Shown: positions 7,846 through 18,983, counted from the first letter of the stretch. The stretch is DNA of 64,000 nucleotides from Planctobacterium marinum (GCF_036322805.1 NZ_AP027272.1:2418001-2482000), one strand, 5' to 3'. Notes: a model not told the origin generated them from the letters alone. A program made the numbers and translations.

Positions 7846-7875
7846 AACACCCCGCTTTTGCGGGGTGTTTTGTTT
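7846..7875 (+). terminator. Intrinsic terminator after yccA
   Basis: A perfect 10-bp stem AACACCCCGC (7846-7855) and GCGGGGTGTT (7860-7869), TTTT loop, followed by a T-rich tract. It separates yccA from the tusDCBE operon. Confidence 0.92.
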
Positions 7876-7904
7876 TTGGGGATTGTTAAAGTAAACTATT
7901 GGAT

Positions 7905-8282
7905 ATGAAAACATTTCTTTTGTTAGTAACCAGCTCCCCTACCGCTTCTGCCAATTGTTGGTCGGCTTTGGCGTTCGCGAATGCTGCGGCTAAAGAGCAT
8001 AATGTAATCGTGTTTTTCTACGGTGAAGGTATTCACAATGCCAATAGCTTTATGCAGCCCCCCGGAGACGAACTAAATCACTATAAAGCCTGGCAACAAC
8101 TCGCTGACAGCCATCGGGTAAAACTGCTGGTGTGTGCTACGGCAGCGATAAAACGTGGTGTTATTACCCTAGATGACGCTGAGATTGCGCATGCCTTTAA
8201 TCTTAAAGCACCCTTTGAGGCTGGTGGATTGGCGGAGTTCAGTCAATTAACACAAACCAGCGATCATCTGATCCAGTTTTAA
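7905..8282 (+). CDS. tusD: Sulfurtransferase complex subunit TusD
   Basis: DsrE-fold subunit of the TusBCD complex, which relays persulfide sulfur from TusA to TusE for 2-thiolation of the wobble uridine in tRNA Lys, Glu and Gln. The active-site Cys is at about residue 77 (KLLVCATAAIKRG), with the typical N-terminus MKTFLLLVTSSP. The ATG at 7905 is preferred over an in-frame TTG two codons earlier. First gene of a tight tusDCB-tusE run. In E. coli, tusE sits elsewhere (near yccA), so the grouping here joins both parts. Confidence 0.94.
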   Translation: MKTFLLLVTSSPTASANCWSALAFANAAAKEHNVIVFFYGEGIHNANSFMQPPGDELNHYKAWQQLADSHRVKLLVCATAAIKRGVITLDDAEIAHAFNLKAPFEAGGLAEFSQLTQTSDHLIQF

Positions 8283-8283
8283 T

Positions 8284-8640
8284 ATGAATAAGAATCTCGC
8301 GCTATTGTTAACTCAATCTCCCTTTGCTAATTCTGCTGGCCAAGATGCGCTAGATATGGCTATGGTGCTGGGTACGTTTGAAATTCCCAGCGCGCTATTT
8401 TTCCTTTCTGATGCCGTGTATCAGCTACAAACTGTAAATGTTGCGAAGACAGGCATAAAGGACTTCACCAAATCTTTTGCGGCATTGCCCTTTTACGATA
8501 TCGAGGAGATTTACGTCAGCGAACTGGATTTGGAACGGCGCGATATAGACGCCAGCGGATTACCCGACTTCGTCACCCCTCTAGCGCCTCTGGCTCTTGC
8601 AGATAAGTTAGCAGAATACAAACAGGTGGTGCGCTTTTGA
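8284..8640 (+). CDS. tusC: Sulfurtransferase complex subunit TusC
   Basis: DsrF-like subunit of TusBCD, structural partner of TusD and TusB. 118 residues (E. coli 119). It has the family pattern of an N-terminal strand and QSPFANSAGQDALDMAM, then the ALFFLSDAVYQL and TGIKDFTKSFAALPFYDIEEIYV segments. Starts one base after the tusD stop. Confidence 0.93.
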   Translation: MNKNLALLLTQSPFANSAGQDALDMAMVLGTFEIPSALFFLSDAVYQLQTVNVAKTGIKDFTKSFAALPFYDIEEIYVSELDLERRDIDASGLPDFVTPLAPLALADKLAEYKQVVRF

Positions 8641-8906
8641 CAACGTTACATCTACTCACATCAAATCAGAGTTTCGATAGATTAACTGAGCAGGCTTTTC
8701 TCGTGGGACCTGACGATGCCATAGTATTGATGGCTGAAGGCGTCTATTGTGCTTTTTCCAGTAAAAATCTGCATCGACCTGTTTATGTTCTCAACAGCGA
8801 TTTGAGTTTGCGAGGGCTCAATCCTCGGGATATTTCAGGCAAATTGATTGATTACAATGAGTTAATTGGTTTATTGACTCAGTTCTCTCGCTCAATCTCT
8901 TGGTAA
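8637..8906 (+). CDS. tusB: Sulfurtransferase complex subunit TusB
   Basis: DsrH-like subunit of TusBCD, 89 residues (E. coli 95). It begins with MTTLHLLTSN from a TTG at 8637 that overlaps the tusC stop by four bases (TTGA), so translation is probably coupled. DsrH-like features are IVLMAEGVYCAF and the C-terminal LIDYNELIGLLTQ. Confidence 0.9.
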   Translation: MTTLHLLTSNQSFDRLTEQAFLVGPDDAIVLMAEGVYCAFSSKNLHRPVYVLNSDLSLRGLNPRDISGKLIDYNELIGLLTQFSRSISW

Positions 8907-8933
8907 GCGATTAATTATAAGGAAGTTTACGTT

Positions 8934-9269
8934 ATGTCTTCATTGCAGTTTAATGATAAGCAAGTGCCATTAGATAAAAATGGCTATTTACAAAACGTAC
9001 AAGACTGGCAGCCTGAAATGGTGCCACTATTAGCGGAATCTGAGAATATAGAATTAACGGAAAATCATTGGGAAGTGATTTGGTTTGTGCGCAACTTTTA
9101 TCTGGAATTTAATACCAGTCCAGCCATTAGAGCCTTGGTTAATGCCATGAAACAAAAATTAGGTGAAGATAAAGGAAACAGCCGCTATTTACATCGGCTG
9201 TTCCCCAAAGGAGCAGCTAAACAAGCCACTAAACTGGCAGGCTTACCCAAACCAGCAAAGTGTTTATAA
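8934..9269 (+). CDS. tusE: Sulfur relay protein TusE (DsrC family)
   Basis: Accepts sulfur from TusBCD and passes it to MnmA for tRNA 2-thiouridine formation. 111 residues with the DsrC fold ([31 protein letters not shown]) and the obligatory C-terminal Cys as the penultimate residue (LPKPAKCL). An AAGGAAG site precedes the ATG. Last gene of the tus run, convergent with the small minus-strand gene at 9274. Confidence 0.95.
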   Translation: MSSLQFNDKQVPLDKNGYLQNVQDWQPEMVPLLAESENIELTENHWEVIWFVRNFYLEFNTSPAIRALVNAMKQKLGEDKGNSRYLHRLFPKGAAKQATKLAGLPKPAKCL

Positions 9270-9273
9270 GTGT

Positions 9274-9408
9274 TTAATTTTGGCCCATGCCTTCGTTCAC
9301 GGTGAGGAAGATTTCCCAACCTATATAGCCAACAAAACAGACGATTGCGAAAACACACAACCAGTAGATCCATCTCATCATCTGTTTAAATTCCTTGCTT
9401 CTGGCCAT
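9274..9408 (-). CDS. 44-residue single-span membrane peptide, unrecognised
   Basis: A short frame on the minus strand with a very strong ribosome-binding site (GAGGGGG four bases before ATG 9408). It begins MARSKEFKQMMRW with a basic N-terminus, has one hydrophobic helix (about residues 13-37: IYWLCVFAIVCFVGYIGW, then EIFLTV) and ends EGMGQN. It lies 34 bp downstream of serS in the same direction. The charge pattern suggests the N-terminus stays in the cytoplasm. I do not recognise a family. Confidence 0.7.
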   Translation of the reverse strand: MARSKEFKQMMRWIYWLCVFAIVCFVGYIGWEIFLTVNEGMGQN

Positions 9409-9442
9409 AACGCCCCCTCGTTATTATTTTTACTAGATAATA

Positions 9443-10744
<1,302 letters not shown>

Positions 10745-10747
10745 TTA

Positions 10748-11143
10748 TTAACCCTTAATAATGTTTAGTCCTATCCAGGCGGCTCCCAGACAGCAACATA
10801 AATTCAAAAATATATTTAAATAACCTTTCACATAATCCCCTTGCTGTATTAGCAATAAACTATCGAGAGAAAAGGTTGAGAAAGTAGTAAATGCCCCTAA
10901 AAAGCCAATGGCAATCAGCGTTCGCCAGGGAACAATGTCCAGGTGTCCTTGTTCAGTCAGACTGTAAACCCAGCCCAAGAGAAACGAACCCAAAACATTG
11001 ACCAGAAGTGTACCAAAAGGAAAGCCCTTGCCAAACCATTGCAGCATTAATTGTGAAATAAAAAATCGCAAAACCGCCCCAAAGGCTCCGCCAACCCCAA
11101 CGAGTAAATAGGTGGTTAAGCTAGTCATAGCGTTTAAGGTCAC
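10748..11143 (-). CDS. crcB: Fluoride ion channel CrcB/Fluc
   Basis: Small dual-topology membrane protein that exports fluoride as a dimer. 131 residues from GTG 11143 or 126 from ATG 11128; both starts overlap the end of rarA (23 or 8 bases). Family motifs: [26 protein letters not shown] and [13 protein letters not shown], the last carrying the Phe and Thr/Ser residues lining the fluoride path. No fluoride riboswitch is visible, and there is no room for one because of the overlap with rarA. Confidence 0.95.
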   Translation of the reverse strand: MTLNAMTSLTTYLLVGVGGAFGAVLRFFISQLMLQWFGKGFPFGTLLVNVLGSFLLGWVYSLTEQGHLDIVPWRTLIAIGFLGAFTTFSTFSLDSLLLIQQGDYVKGYLNIFLNLCCCLGAAWIGLNIIKG

Positions 11144-12419
11144 TATTGTTATTCAATTCGGTCAACCAATCGAGCTTTTGTTTAATTTGTTTTTCCATCC
11201 CCCGCTCCTGCGGTTGATAGAGCTGGGTTTCCTTTAAAGCCTCTGGAAAATAATTCTCTCCTGCGGCAAAAGCAAATGGCTCATTGTGGGCATAGCGGTA
11301 ATCACTGCCATGACCTTGCTCTTTGGCAATCCGGGTGGGGGCATTTCTCAAGTGATTGGGCACGTCCAGGTCCCCGGTATCTGCTGCTAGTTGTCTTGCG
11401 GCTTTAAAAGCGGTGTAAACGGCATTACTTTTTGCAGCGCTGGCGCAATAGACTGCGGCCTGTGCAATGGCCCTTTCTCCTTCTGCGGGGCCCACGCGAT
11501 GGAAAATATCCCAAGCACTCACCACAATTTGTAGTGCCCTTGGATCGGCATTACCTATGTCTTCTGATGCGATAGCTAACAAGCGTCTGGCCACATAAAG
11601 GGGCTCTCCTCCGGCTTCCAAAATTCGACAATACCAATATAACGCAGCATCCGGACTGGAACCTCGAACCGATTTGTGAAAGGCCGAGATCAAGTCGTAA
11701 AAGTGGTCTCCTTGCTTATCAAACTGTACCACCTTGCCTTCCACGGCATACTTGATTTCTTTTGGGGTAATTTCGGCATCAGCGACACTGGAGGCTAGTT
11801 CCAGGCAATTTAACGCTCTTCTGGCATCTCCGGAAGCAAATTCGCTCAATAAGGACTTGGCAGCTTCAGCTATTGGAATTTTGATAAAGGATTCGGCTCT
11901 TTCTATTACCTTGCCAATCTCTTCTTTACTGAGTTTTTCAAGAATATACAAGCGTACTCGGGATAACAGTGCGCGATTGAGTTCAAACGCCGGGTTTTCA
12001 GTAGTGGCACCAATAAATACGATGGTGCCATCTTCTATATGTGGTAAAAAAGCGTCTTGCTGAGACTTGTTAAAGCGGTGCACCTCATCCACAAATAAAA
12101 TGGTTTTGCGTTGAAACTGCTGCAGGTTTTGTTTCGCAGACTCTACGGCTTCCCGAATATCTTTTATGCCGGAAGTTACTGCCGATATGCGAATGAGATC
12201 GGCATCGTTGTGGGCTGCTACCATTTCTGCCATGGTGGTTTTTCCGGTACCGGGAGGCCCCCAAAACACCATGGAGTGCAGGTTGTTAGCCTCTAATGCT
12301 GTCCGCAGTGGCATAGCTTCACCCAAGAGGTGAGATTGCCCAATGTAATCAGTTAGTGATTTGGGACGCAACCGGGCGGCAAGTGGAATATCGTTTTGAG
12401 CTTTCACTTTTGGTATCAA
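11121..12419 (-). CDS. rarA: Replication-associated recombination protein A (AAA+ ATPase, MgsA/WRNIP1 family)
   Basis: Acts at stalled replication forks and has homology to clamp-loader subunits. 432 residues with Walker [10 protein letters not shown] (about residue 55), Walker [15 protein letters not shown], sensor [11 protein letters not shown] and the RarA C-terminal tetramerisation domain ([31 protein letters not shown]). Immediately follows lolA (3 bp). Confidence 0.97.
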   Translation of the reverse strand: MIPKVKAQNDIPLAARLRPKSLTDYIGQSHLLGEAMPLRTALEANNLHSMVFWGPPGTGKTTMAEMVAAHNDADLIRISAVTSGIKDIREAVESAKQNLQQFQRKTILFVDEVHRFNKSQQDAFLPHIEDGTIVFIGATTENPAFELNRALLSRVRLYILEKLSKEEIGKVIERAESFIKIPIAEAAKSLLSEFASGDARRALNCLELASSVADAEITPKEIKYAVEGKVVQFDKQGDHFYDLISAFHKSVRGSSPDAALYWYCRILEAGGEPLYVARRLLAIASEDIGNADPRALQIVVSAWDIFHRVGPAEGERAIAQAAVYCASAAKSNAVYTAFKAARQLAADTGDLDVPNHLRNAPTRIAKEQGHGSDYRYAHNEPFAFAAGENYFPEALKETQLYQPQERGMEKQIKQKLDWLTELNNNSDLKRYD

Positions 12420-12422
12420 AGG

Positions 12423-13037
12423 TTATCTTTGGTCGTCCAATTCGTAGCCATCTGGTAGATCGAATTGAAATAAGGACGCAGGAATGGTCTGATTTTGCTC
12501 TACAGAACTGAAAGTCAGGTGGTTTCGCTGTTCCATTTTGTCGACGATGGTTAACTGGGTGAGGCGGTCACTCTCAAATACTAATGTTAGCGACAAGAAG
12601 TCGCTATCCGGCAGCAAACTGAGCATTTTGAATTGACTTTTAGCGGTTTCTTCTACAAGGTAGTTTTGCCACATTGCAGATTGCTGGTCGGCCAATAACA
12701 TGATCGGGTGATTTTGAGCCGCATCCGCCTGATTAATAGCAATCACTTGTTCCACAAACGGATCGATATGCCACAGGGTTTCACCATCGGCAATCAATTG
12801 CATCTCATTGGGCTCAAATGATTCCCAATACAGCTTTTGAGGCTGTTGTAGATACAGTTTACCTTGCGCAGTTTGCAGCGTCTCGCCAGCAACATCAGAT
12901 ACTATCTGTTCAAAGCTGGCACTGAAGGACTGCAATTGCGCCAGCTTTTCTTGCAATTTGTTTTTGTCGCTTTCACTGGAGAACACCTGGCTGTTCACGG
13001 CGCTAAATACCAACAAAAAAGCTAATTTTTTTAACAT
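12423..13037 (-). CDS. lolA: Periplasmic outer-membrane lipoprotein carrier LolA
   Basis: Carries lipoproteins from the LolCDE complex across the periplasm to LolB. 204 residues with a cleavable signal peptide (MLKKLAFLLVFSAVNSQVFSS). The mature part begins with the typical LQEKLAQLQSFSASFEQ and contains GKLYLQQPQKLYWES and DGETLWHIDPFVEQV. It is separated from ftsK by 2 bp, the same ftsK-lolA-rarA-serS order as in E. coli. Confidence 0.95.
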   Translation of the reverse strand: MLKKLAFLLVFSAVNSQVFSSESDKNKLQEKLAQLQSFSASFEQIVSDVAGETLQTAQGKLYLQQPQKLYWESFEPNEMQLIADGETLWHIDPFVEQVIAINQADAAQNHPIMLLADQQSAMWQNYLVEETAKSQFKMLSLLPDSDFLSLTLVFESDRLTQLTIVDKMEQRNHLTFSSVEQNQTIPASLFQFDLPDGYELDDQR

Positions 13038-13039
13038 AT

Positions 13040-15601
13040 TTAATCCTTAGGCGGTGGTGCTGCTAATACGTCGCGATTACCATTATGGCCCGGCGGTGAA
13101 ACCACGCCATTTTGCTCCATCTGTTCTACAAGGCGTGCCGCGCGGTTGTACCCAATACGGAACTTTCTCTGTACCCCAGACACCGAAGCTCTTCTGGTTT
13201 CGGTAACAAATGCGACAGCCTCATCATAAAAAGCATCGTATTCCTGATCTTCACTTTCAGCTTGCTCTCCCGGTAGCATCACATCTGCTGTAGCCTCACC
13301 ATTGAGAATTTCATCTATATATTCCGGCTCACCGCGCTTTTTCCAATCGGCAACAACGGCGTGGACTTCATGGTCATCTACAAAAGCACCATGCACGCGA
13401 GTTGGAACGCCAGTGCCTGGAGGGAGGTATAACATGTCTCCCATTCCTAATAAGGCTTCCGCGCCTTGTTGATCCAAGATTGTTCTTGAATCAATTTTTG
13501 ATGACACCTGAAACGCAATACGCGTAGGAATATTGGCCTTAATTAGTCCCGTTATTACGTCCACAGATGGTCTTTGAGTCGCCAATATTAAATGTATCCC
13601 CGCGGCTCTCGCTTTTTGGGCGATACGCGCAATCAACTCTTCCACTTTTTTACCAACAATCATCATCATGTCGGCAAACTCATCTACCACCACTACGATG
13701 GACGGCAACTTTTCAAGCTCTGGCGCTTCCGTATCCATGCTCTGCTCTGCCGACCAGAGAGGATCCTTAATAGGTGTGCCCTGCTCTTTTGCTTTGGAAA
13801 CTTTTGCGTTAAAACCTTTTAAATTCCGAACCCCTAATGCCGACATCAGGCGATAACGTCGCTCCATCTCTCCGACACACCATCTCAGGGCATTGGAGGC
13901 CTCTTTCATATCGGTAACCACTTCGGCCAATAAATGCGGGATACCTTCATACACTGAAAGTTCCAACATTTTCGGGTCGATCATGATAAAGCGCACATCC
14001 TCCGGTGTGGATTTATAGAGTAATGATAAGATCATTACATTAACGCCAACTGACTTACCTGAACCTGTGGTACCAGCAACGAGCAAATGTGGCATCTTGG
14101 CTAAATCAACCACTACCGGGTTGCCACTAATGTCTGCACCTAAAACCATGGTTAGATTTGAAGGGTTCGACTGAAATTTAGGGCCACCTATCACTTCACT
14201 TAAAAATACCGTTTCTCGGGTCTTATTGGGCAATTCCAGGCCGATTACCGACTTACCGGGAATGACTTCAACAACCCTCACCGACATCGCAGACATGGCT
14301 CGCGCCAGGTCTTTTGAAAGACCGGTAATTTTGCTGACTTTTACGCCTGGTGCTAAATCTAGCTCGAAGCGCGTAATAACCGGGCCGGGATAGACGCCCA
14401 CAACCCGTGCTTCAACGTTAAAGTCAGCAAGTTTGGCTTCCACCAGACGCGCAATACCTTCCAGCTCTTCTTCTGATATGGGGTTTTCTTTTTTATTGGG
14501 TCTGTCTAGCAAGTCAAATGAAGGGACGTCACCCTCGGGCACATCCTCTAAATCTTTGAAGGTTTTAAGTGGCTTGGCACCCGGTACACCAACAGTAACT
14601 GCAGCTTTCTGAGGCTCGGATGTATCGCTGTGTTGAGCTGGTTTAGCTGATTCTGAAGCGGCCCAGGGTTTTTCTTCTACTGCTGTTATTGGCGGTTCTT
14701 CACTGGCTTGCTCTGACACCACTTCTACGGTCACTGGATTCGGCTTAAATAAGTTAGTTATTGCAGAAAAAGAGCTAGTTTTGCTATCGCTGGTATCTTC
14801 TAATTTTTCTTCCTTGCGCTGTGGCGCCTCATAATCTTCTTGAATAACTTCATCGTCGGTATTACTCGCGAGGTTGCCATCAAGCTCAGGCTCAGGGCGC
14901 ATACTGGTGATTTCGATATTGTGGGTATTACTGCGTTTTGCCGGCAGGTTCTCTTTTTTATCAGATGAAGATAGCTTGTCGGTTAGACGCAATCCGCTAT
15001 CACCATTAAATCCTAACAATAATGGGACTTGCGCCGTTTTTTTATAAGACCAGATACTGTAAGAGCCCAAATTATCTATAATGGACAACCATGAAATTCC
15101 CGTTACCAAGGTAAAACCGGTGCAAACAAAACAAAGCAGCAGTAGATTGGTGCCTATCAGACTAAAAAATGGGATCAGGGCATGGCTGATCGCGTCGCCA
15201 ATCATACCGCCAGAGGTGACGGTAACCATATCATCAACATTGATACTTAAAATGCCGGTTAATCCAACAAGAAGACACAATGCACCGATAAGGCGTAAAC
15301 CTATTGTGAGGTAATCCAAGTCGTAAATGGATTTACTGGTTTGAAAAATGAACCAACCGATAAAGGCGGTAATAAAAGGTATAACCCAGGCCAGATAGCC
15401 AAAACACCAAAATAAAATATCAGCAATCCAGGCTCCGGCAGGCCCTGCTGCATTTTTTACGCCTGAAGAAAACCCTGTTTGACTCCAGCCGGGATCGGCG
15501 GAGTTAAAGGTGGCGACAGATAGAAATAGAAACAACGCAAAGCCAGCCGACACTATCATGCCGACTTCCATCAGTCTTTGCATACCACTTAATCGAGCCA
15601 T
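13040..15601 (-). CDS. ftsK: DNA translocase FtsK
   Basis: Division-septum DNA pump that clears chromosome termini and activates XerCD recombination. 853 residues, with four to five N-terminal membrane helices (to about residue 180), an acidic and Pro-rich linker (about 200-380) and a RecA-like motor. Walker A is GTTGSGKS, Walker B is [12 protein letters not shown], then [13 protein letters not shown] winged-helix gamma domain that reads KOPS sites lies at the C-terminus ([20 protein letters not shown]). The linker is much shorter than in the 1329-residue E. coli protein, which is common outside enterics. Confidence 0.97.
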   Translation of the reverse strand: MARLSGMQRLMEVGMIVSAGFALFLFLSVATFNSADPGWSQTGFSSGVKNAAGPAGAWIADILFWCFGYLAWVIPFITAFIGWFIFQTSKSIYDLDYLTIGLRLIGALCLLVGLTGILSINVDDMVTVTSGGMIGDAISHALIPFFSLIGTNLLLLCFVCTGFTLVTGISWLSIIDNLGSYSIWSYKKTAQVPLLLGFNGDSGLRLTDKLSSSDKKENLPAKRSNTHNIEITSMRPEPELDGNLASNTDDEVIQEDYEAPQRKEEKLEDTSDSKTSSFSAITNLFKPNPVTVEVVSEQASEEPPITAVEEKPWAASESAKPAQHSDTSEPQKAAVTVGVPGAKPLKTFKDLEDVPEGDVPSFDLLDRPNKKENPISEEELEGIARLVEAKLADFNVEARVVGVYPGPVITRFELDLAPGVKVSKITGLSKDLARAMSAMSVRVVEVIPGKSVIGLELPNKTRETVFLSEVIGGPKFQSNPSNLTMVLGADISGNPVVVDLAKMPHLLVAGTTGSGKSVGVNVMILSLLYKSTPEDVRFIMIDPKMLELSVYEGIPHLLAEVVTDMKEASNALRWCVGEMERRYRLMSALGVRNLKGFNAKVSKAKEQGTPIKDPLWSAEQSMDTEAPELEKLPSIVVVVDEFADMMMIVGKKVEELIARIAQKARAAGIHLILATQRPSVDVITGLIKANIPTRIAFQVSSKIDSRTILDQQGAEALLGMGDMLYLPPGTGVPTRVHGAFVDDHEVHAVVADWKKRGEPEYIDEILNGEATADVMLPGEQAESEDQEYDAFYDEAVAFVTETRRASVSGVQRKFRIGYNRAARLVEQMEQNGVVSPPGHNGNRDVLAAPPPKD

Positions 15602-15676
15602 GGTTTAAGCTATTTTCCCTTTAAATCTATTATTATTTTTTTATTTTTAACTTTTACTGTTTTTGCGCACAGCTTT

Positions 15677-16162
15677 TTATTTCACGTTTATCTTAACATA
15701 AGATGATTGCTTTACTTCTTCCATTACCACATAAGTGCGTGATTCACTTACCCCCGGCAATCTTAGCAGTATATCACCTAATAACTTCCTGTAACTGGAC
15801 ATATCAGCAACACGGGTTTTTAACAAATAGTCAAAGTTTCCGGAGACTAAATGACACTCCTGAATGTCTTCCAGTTTTTTAACTGCTGCTGAAAATTCTT
15901 CAAAGATATCAACACTGGTTTTTACCAAGGTTATCTCGACGAACACTAACATGGCTGCGCCCAGTTTTTCCGGTGCGACTTGGGCAATATAGCCAGTAAT
16001 ATAACCCTGATTTTCCAATCGCCTGACTCTTTCTAAACAAGGCGTTGGACTTAACCCCACGCGCTTGGAAAGCTCTACATTGGAGAGGCGTCCATCGTTT
16101 TGCAATTCTATAAGGATTTTGCGGTCGATGCGATCAAGGTCTTTGGGGGTTTTTACCAGCAT
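15677..16162 (-). CDS. lrp: Leucine-responsive regulatory protein
   Basis: Global feast/famine transcription factor. From ATG 16162 the 161-residue product aligns end to end with E. coli Lrp (164): helix-turn-helix LSNVELSKRVGLSPTPCLERV and the RAM ligand/oligomerisation domain (ECHLVSGNFDYLLKTRV, VVMEEVKQSS). The frame is open further upstream to 16258, but the extra residues are not Lrp-like. It is divergent from ald, which it probably controls, and lies downstream of nothing in common with ftsK. Confidence 0.95.
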   Translation of the reverse strand: MLVKTPKDLDRIDRKILIELQNDGRLSNVELSKRVGLSPTPCLERVRRLENQGYITGYIAQVAPEKLGAAMLVFVEITLVKTSVDIFEEFSAAVKKLEDIQECHLVSGNFDYLLKTRVADMSSYRKLLGDILLRLPGVSESRTYVVMEEVKQSSYVKINVK

Positions 16163-16172
16163 ATAAAATATC

Positions 16173-16224
16173 GCAAATAAAGTGTTTTTAGTTTTATATC
16201 CTGCAAATATAGCAAAATAAAGTG
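16173..16224. promoter_or_regulatory. Phased direct repeats in the lrp-ald intergenic region (candidate Lrp operator)
   Basis: GCAAATAAAGTG (16173-16184) recurs as GCAAAATAAAGTG (16212-16224), about 39-40 bp apart on the same face of the helix, in a 129-bp AT-rich gap between the divergent lrp and ald start codons. Lrp binds degenerate AT-rich sites arranged in phase and commonly controls both itself and ald. A possible -10 for ald (TATACT, about 16250) has no clear -35, consistent with an activated promoter. Confidence 0.4.
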
Positions 16225-16291
16225 ATTCATTCTTTAAATTTTTACCTATACTCACCAAACATATTTTTTACGAAAACAGGACCCTACTATC

Positions 16292-17422
16292 ATGTTAATC
16301 GGTGTACCAAAAGAAATTAAAAATCACGAATACCGCATTGGTTTAACACCAGCGGCTGTAAAAGAGTTTGTCACAAACGGACACCAGGTAATGGTGGAAA
16401 ATAACGGTGGCGCGGCGATTGGCTTTACCAATGAGCAATACGAAGAAGCTGGCGCTTCTATTGCTGCGGGTCCTGAAACGATTTTCGAAAAAGCAGAAAT
16501 GATCGTAAAAGTAAAAGAGCCGCAACCCAATGAATGTAAAATGCTGTCAGAAGGTCAAACCTTGTACACCTATTTGCACCTGGCACCAGACCCAACACAA
16601 ACTGAGCTTTTGGTTAAATCCGGCGCCACCTGTATCGCTTATGAAACAGTAACCGACAGAAATGGTGCTTTGCCACTGTTAGCGCCTATGAGTGAAGTGG
16701 CAGGCCGCATGTCTGTGCAGGCAGGCGCCCACTTTCTGGAAAAAGCACAAGGTGGCAGCGGTACGTTATTAGGCGGAGTGCCTGGCGTTGCTCCGGGTAA
16801 AGTATTAATCGTTGGCGGTGGTGTTGTTGGCACCAATGCAGCTAAAATGGCATTAGGTATGGGCGCTGATGTGACCATATTGGATCGCTCTTTGCCTCGT
16901 TTAAGAGACCTGGATGATATTTTTGCAGGCCGCTTAAAAACCGTATTCAGTACAGTTGATGCAATCGAATATTATTCTTCCAAAGCCGATCTAGTTGTCG
17001 GTGCTGTATTGATTCCAGGCGCTGCGGCGCCTAAGTTGCTGACCAGAGAACACATCAAAGCGATGAAAGAGGGTTCCGTGGTAGTTGACGTTGCTATTGA
17101 TCAGGGCGGTTGTTTTGAAACGTCTAAAGCCACCACTCACCAAGACCCAGTATATGTTGTAGATGGTGTTGTACATTACTGTGTGGCTAACATGCCAGGT
17201 GGTGTTGCACGTACCTCTACCATGGCATTGAACAATGCTACTTTGCCCTTCGGTATAGCCCTTGCCAATAAGGGCCCCAAAAAAGCCATGCTAGACGATC
17301 CGCACCTGTTAAATGGCTTAAATGTGCACAAAGGTAAAGTAACTTACAAAGCGGTTACCGATGCACTGGGTGAACAGCTAGGTCTGGAATACATGGATGC
17401 TGCACAAGCTTTAGCGCTGTAA
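16292..17422 (+). CDS. ald: Alanine dehydrogenase
   Basis: NAD-dependent interconversion of alanine with pyruvate and ammonia. 376 residues. Catalytic Lys75 (VKVKEPQ) and His96 (YLHLAPDP) are present, the N-terminus MLIGVPKEIKNHEYRIGLTP is the family signature, and the NAD-binding loop VGGGVVGTNAAKMALGMGADV follows at about residue 173. Divergent from lrp, followed by a strong bidirectional terminator. Confidence 0.97.
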   Translation: MLIGVPKEIKNHEYRIGLTPAAVKEFVTNGHQVMVENNGGAAIGFTNEQYEEAGASIAAGPETIFEKAEMIVKVKEPQPNECKMLSEGQTLYTYLHLAPDPTQTELLVKSGATCIAYETVTDRNGALPLLAPMSEVAGRMSVQAGAHFLEKAQGGSGTLLGGVPGVAPGKVLIVGGGVVGTNAAKMALGMGADVTILDRSLPRLRDLDDIFAGRLKTVFSTVDAIEYYSSKADLVVGAVLIPGAAAPKLLTREHIKAMKEGSVVVDVAIDQGGCFETSKATTHQDPVYVVDGVVHYCVANMPGGVARTSTMALNNATLPFGIALANKGPKKAMLDDPHLLNGLNVHKGKVTYKAVTDALGEQLGLEYMDAAQALAL

Positions 17423-17436
17423 TTTTGCTGTAGAAA

Positions 17437-17476
17437 TAAAAAAAGCGCCGTTGATGCACATCACGGCGCTTTTTTA
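17437..17476. terminator. Bidirectional terminator between ald and the EF-hand gene
   Basis: Stem AGCGCCGT (17444-17451) and ACGGCGCT (17463-17470) with an A-tract before and a T-tract after, so it can work for ald on the plus strand and for the convergent EF-hand gene. Confidence 0.9.
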
Positions 17477-17499
17477 TTTTTTAACACACTTGGCTGAGC

Positions 17500-17748
17500 T
17501 TAGTATTCCCACCAGTTGTTTTGCCACCAGGCCAGGAACTCATCGAAATCAATACAGCCATCGCTGTTCTCATCAATGAGTTCAAACCCTTCTTTAGCTT
17601 GAGATTCTTTAGCTTTAGGTGAAATTACCTTTAACAATTCGAAGAACTCATTAAAGTCAATCTGGCCATTTTTGTCGTTATCAAAAAAATCAAACTCTTC
17701 GCGGATCTGGTTGATTTTTTCCTGATCGATATTTTTGGTTTCGCTCAT
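17500..17748 (-). CDS. Two-EF-hand calcium-binding protein
   Basis: An 82-residue acidic protein starting at ATG 17748 (GGAAG seven bases upstream; an in-frame TTG two codons earlier is less likely). Two canonical 12-residue EF-hand loops are present, DNDKNGQIDFNE and DENSDGCIDFDE, each with Asp/Asn ligands and the final Glu, with flanking helices. No signal peptide, so it should be cytoplasmic. It ends in an aromatic tail (WWQNNWWEY). Function is unknown; a calcium sensor or buffer is an inference. Confidence 0.9.
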   Translation of the reverse strand: MSETKNIDQEKINQIREEFDFFDNDKNGQIDFNEFFELLKVISPKAKESQAKEGFELIDENSDGCIDFDEFLAWWQNNWWEY

Positions 17749-17829
17749 GAACAAGCTTCCATTTGTAATTTTTCTTAAGTGCAGTGTAAACGCTTAGCGC
17801 CTTTGGTGTCTAGCACTGTAAGTTCGCAT

Positions 17830-17931
17830 GAGCTGCAGGGACGCAGTGAATGCCGTTTTTGTCGGGAACATTTAAACGGCGAGCTGCAGGGACGCAGTGA
17901 ATGCCGTTTTTGTCGGGAACATTTAAACGGC
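17830..17931. repeat. Perfect tandem duplication of a 51-bp unit containing a hairpin
   Basis: The unit starting GAGCTGCAGGGACGCAG occurs at 17830-17880 and again, identical, at 17881-17931. Each unit holds GCCGTTT...AAACGGC, a 7-bp stem with about a 15-nt loop. It lies in the gap between the EF-hand gene and trhO and has no open frame. The look (palindrome, copies in an intergenic gap) is that of a dispersed REP-like element. Confidence 0.85.
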
Positions 17932-17993
17932 GATGCGGACGATGGTGATTAATCGATCATCATCGTCGATATAAATGTCGCACCTACAAGTCT

Positions 17994-18983
17994 TTATTTT
18001 ACTTTTGCGGCTTGTCTTTGAACACGTCGCTCATTGATTTTCAGCTTGCGCATTTTGTGCATGACGTCGCGGGCTTCCGTACCGATATGTTCTTCGTTAC
18101 GCGCTTTTGACAAAGCAATTTGCTTTTCTCGCTCCCTGAATCGGGCGATTTGCTCTTCGCTGTGTTTGCCATAGCAATGGGGGCAGGACACACCTGATTC
18201 GTACTGTTCGCTTTGCTTGTCTTCTTCGGTAATGGGTAAGCGACAGGCATAACACTGGTCGTAATGACTTTTTTCTAAATCGTGATTCACAGCCACTCGG
18301 TTGTCAAAAACAAAACAGTCGCCTTGCCACAAGCTTTCTTCTTTTGGTACATCTTCAAGATATTTAAGAATACCGCCTTCCAGATGATAAACCTCTTCAA
18401 AGCCCTGCTCTCTCATGAAGGCAGTGGACTTTTCACAGCGAATGCCACCAGTACAGAACATGGCAACCTTTTTGTTTTTTGAAGGATCCATGTTATCCGC
18501 CACATACTGCGGAAACTCTCTGAAGGTTTCGGTTTTAGGATTAATGGCGTGCTTAAAGGTACCGATACTAATTTCGTAATCGTTGCGGGTGTCTATCACC
18601 GTCACATCAGGATCAGAGATAAGCGCATTCCAATCTTCAGGTTTAACATAGGTGCCGACCGTTTTTCTTGGATCGATACCTTCAACGCCCATGGTTACTA
18701 TTTCTTTTTTCAGTTTTACCTTGGTACGATAAAACGGCTGGCTGTCTTCAAAAGATTCTTTGTAAGAGATGGGGTTAATGCGCTCGTCGCGGTTTAGCCA
18801 TGCAAGTAATGCATCGATTGACTCCCGAGTACCGGAGACGGTACCGTTTATTCCCTCGTTGGCCAAAAGTAAGGTACCCTTAATACCCTGCTCTTCCATG
18901 AAAGTTAAAAGTGGTTCACGAATGTCTTTGTAATTATCCAGTGCAACAAATTTATACATTGCACAGATCACGATCTGATTCAT
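17994..18983 (-). CDS. trhO: tRNA uridine(34) hydroxylase TrhO (rhodanese family, YceA)
   Basis: Oxygen-dependent formation of 5-hydroxyuridine at the wobble position of tRNAs. 329 residues. An N-terminal acylphosphatase-like domain ([16 protein letters not shown]) is followed by a rhodanese domain (VIDTRNDYE...) whose active-site loop is [15 protein letters not shown], then a Cys-rich tail with two CxxC pairs ([14 protein letters not shown]). The length and order of these parts match E. coli YceA. Confidence 0.95.
   Translation of the reverse strand: MNQIVICAMYKFVALDNYKDIREPLLTFMEEQGIKGTLLLANEGINGTVSGTRESIDALLAWLNRDERINPISYKESFEDSQPFYRTKVKLKKEIVTMGVEGIDPRKTVGTYVKPEDWNALISDPDVTVIDTRNDYEISIGTFKHAINPKTETFREFPQYVADNMDPSKNKKVAMFCTGGIRCEKSTAFMREQGFEEVYHLEGGILKYLEDVPKEESLWQGDCFVFDNRVAVNHDLEKSHYDQCYACRLPITEEDKQSEQYESGVSCPHCYGKHSEEQIARFREREKQIALSKARNEEHIGTEARDVMHKMRKLKINERRVQRQAAKVK

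Noticed and set aside
10748-11143. Fluoride riboswitch before crcB
   Set aside because: crcB overlaps rarA, leaving no leader, and no riboswitch-like sequence is seen.
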